From positions 1 to 37,597 of the forward strand of contig DVOI01000079.1 of NCBI GenBank assembly GCA_018713665.1: a DNA stretch of 37,597 nucleotides, read 5' to 3'. Shown here one piece after another: positions 36,861 through 37,597 of this stretch. A model generated the notes under the pieces. The model made no database searches. It was not told the origin of the DNA and saw only the letters and a list, made by a program, of their open reading frames with translations. The translations under genes were made by a program, and so were the position numbers. How positions within the stretch are numbered: position 1 is the first letter of the stretch; every line of letters starts with the position of its first letter. This DNA comes from Ornithoclostridium faecigallinarum (GTDB lineage: Bacteria; Bacillota; Clostridia; Christensenellales; UBA3700).

Positions 36861-37135
36861 ATATATTGTAATATATTTTAGCGGTTCGGCAAGATTTTTT
36901 GTCTATACTTTGTTTTTGACAACCGATAGTGCTAAATTGCGGTTTTCGAGAAAAAATTTGCAAAATCCCCGCTCGATCGTTTGACAACGGCGCCCAAAGC
37001 CGTGACGACCCCGGCGTCTCCTCTCCGACCGCATTTTGGTCATACCGCGCCGGTCAAGTCCGCCGTTCCGCCAACTCGTCGACCGCCGCAAAACGCCGAT
37101 CGACGCCACTTTTTGCAAAAACATATCCAAAATGT

Positions 37136-37163
37136 TTGCATTTTTCTGAATTTGTGATAGAAT
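37136..37163 (+). promoter_or_regulatory. tRNA-Leu promoter
   Basis: -35 TTGCAT (37136-37141), 16-bp spacer, -10 TAGAAT (37158-37163). The start near 37170 is 8 nt before the mature tRNA. Confidence 0.75.
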
Positions 37164-37177
37164 ATTATCACTGTCAT

Positions 37178-37264
37178 GCGGACATGGCGGAATTGGCAGA
37201 CGCGTAAGATTCAGGTTCTTATGGTCGAAAGGCTGTGCAGGTTCAAGTCCTGTTGTCCGCACCA
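37178..37264 (+). tRNA. tRNA-Leu (anticodon CAG), CCA encoded
   Basis: The acceptor stem GCGGACA pairs with TGTCCGC, discriminator A at 37261 and encoded CCA at 37262-37264. The anticodon stem TAAGA/TCTTA encloses the loop TTCAGGT, with anticodon CAG at 37212-37214. A long variable arm marks this as a class II (Leu) tRNA, and the T arm carries GGTTCAAGTCC. The 87-nt length fits. Confidence 0.96.
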
Positions 37265-37265
37265 T

Positions 37266-37296
37266 AGCAACGGATTTCTTCATCCGTTGCTTTTTT
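37266..37296 (+). terminator. tRNA-Leu terminator
   Basis: AGCAACGGAT-TTCTTC-ATCCGTTGCT, a 10-bp stem followed by a run of T residues. Confidence 0.92.
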
Positions 37297-37316
37297 GTGC
37301 GCAACAGAACTGTAAC

Positions 37317-37345
37317 CTGCACGACGACTGCGTCGTCTTGTGCAG
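37317..37345. other. hairpin downstream of tRNA-Leu
   Basis: CTGCACGACGAC pairs with GTCGTC-(TT)-GTGCAG across a TGC loop: 12 bp with a 2-nt bulge. No T-run follows. The role is unknown. Confidence 0.5.
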
Positions 37346-37348
37346 TGC

Positions 37349-37398
37349 ACGCTCACGCGTCTCGACACTTCCGTGCCTCGCCGTTCCCTGCCGGCGTT
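37349..37398. repeat. tail repeat, copy A
   Basis: A 50-nt sequence beginning ACGCTCACG and ending CGGCGTT. It aligns without gaps to copy B at 37548-37597 with 38 of 50 identities. Confidence 0.6.
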
Positions 37399-37408
37399 CG
37401 CTGTAAGG

Positions 37409-37429
37409 CAAGTCCTGTTGTCCGCACCA
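37409..37429 (+). repeat. duplicate of the tRNA-Leu 3' end
   Basis: These 21 bases are identical to 37244-37264, the T-arm 3' half, acceptor 3' strand, discriminator and CCA of the tRNA. The copy is 165 bp downstream and has no 5' acceptor partner, so it is not a second tRNA gene. Confidence 0.92.
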
Positions 37430-37464
37430 CCGACGGAAGACTCGCCTTTTCGGCGAAAAAATAC

Positions 37465-37492
37465 GAGGCTGTTTCACGGCCTCATGTTTTTT
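37465..37492 (+). terminator. terminator-like hairpin
   Basis: GAGGC-TGTTTCACG-GCCTC stem, then ATG and six T residues. No gene directly upstream is evident, so it may be a remnant or stop readthrough from the tRNA. Confidence 0.5.
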
Positions 37493-37519
37493 CGCTATTT
37501 CGGCTCGCTTCCTCCCCCG

Positions 37520-37532
37520 GCGGACAACAGGA
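37520..37532 (-). repeat. inverted 13-bp copy of the tRNA-Leu 3' segment
   Basis: GCGGACAACAGGA is the reverse complement of 37248-37260 in the tRNA. With the direct copy at 37409-37429 it forms an inverted pair around ~90 bp. Confidence 0.8.
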
Positions 37533-37547
37533 TCGTCCGAAATTGTG

Positions 37548-37597
37548 ACGCTCACGTGCCTCGATATATCCATATCTCGGCATTCCCTAACGGCGTT
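37548..37597. repeat. tail repeat, copy B
   Basis: The diverged second copy of 37349-37398 (38/50 identical) runs to the edge of the window and may continue beyond. The 37297-37597 tail otherwise shows no convincing coding gene. Confidence 0.6.

Noticed and set aside
36903..37322. Minus-strand frame containing the peptide VRTTGLEPAQPFDHK
   Set aside because: This peptide is the well-known spurious translation of the strand opposite a tRNA-Leu gene.
37280..37573. Possible small proteins in the right-hand tail on either strand
   Set aside because: Composition is random-like, there is no ribosome binding site, and the frames run through hairpins and repeats.
1..37597. CRISPR array, insertion sequence or prophage
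   Set aside because: No regularly spaced repeats, transposase, integrase or phage structural motif was seen on either strand.

Overview
The window looks like a chromosomal segment of an anaerobic, spore-lineage Firmicute (Clostridia-like, probably an uncultured group), moderately GC-rich. The pointers are the mrnC-thyX-rlmB-sigH gene order, a spore-protease (GPR) homologue, glutamine synthetase type III, flavin-dependent ThyX, strong AAGGAGG-type ribosome binding sites and sigma-A promoters with mostly 17-bp spacers. No phage, IS element, integrase or CRISPR array is visible. This is core genome with some unusual gene architectures.

Layout. 1-1400: the 5' end of a 16S rRNA gene (minus) with its promoter and leader, then mnmA. 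1440-4860: a large modular surface lipoprotein. 5000-7040: murI and a short gpr (minus), then rpsT with a duplicated terminator. 7190-10550: poorly characterised genes, namely an alpha-CTD-like/WG-repeat protein, an acidic zinc-ribbon protein, an unknown protein and a DUF3737 protein. 10710-15490: glycolysis genes (gpmI, and a pgk-tpiA operon) interleaved with two small XRE regulators, one with twin operators. 15520-18180: thyX-rlmB-sigH-nitroreductase operon, translationally coupled by 4-nt overlaps. 18165-23180: an operon of aminotransferase, FGGY kinase, a degenerate class II aldolase, a class II aldolase and mrnC. 23360-24740: a membrane M28-family peptidase. 24835-30965: carA, a single ORF encoding both CarB and DapF, and a mutarotase-like protein. 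31200-32720: purF. 32780-36860: glutamine synthetase III with a minimal AlaRS. 37136-37597: tRNA-Leu(CAG) and a repeat-rich tail holding copies of the tRNA 3' end.

The most interesting points are as follows. (1) CarB-DapF is one uninterrupted 1347-residue polypeptide. (2) A kinase/aldolase/aminotransferase operon contains a class II aldolase paralogue that has lost two zinc ligands and the catalytic glutamate, which suggests an uncharacterised catabolic pathway with a pseudoenzyme partner. (3) Two genes, mnmA and the WG-repeat gene, have promoters of identical geometry whose predicted +1 is the A of the ATG, so they are probably leaderless. (4) AlaRS lacks both the beta-barrel linker and the C-Ala domain. 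(5) Duplicated and inverted tRNA-Leu 3' ends lie within 270 bp downstream of the tRNA.

All calls come from reading the sequence. No database search was possible, so family names rest on motifs and general knowledge of the families.
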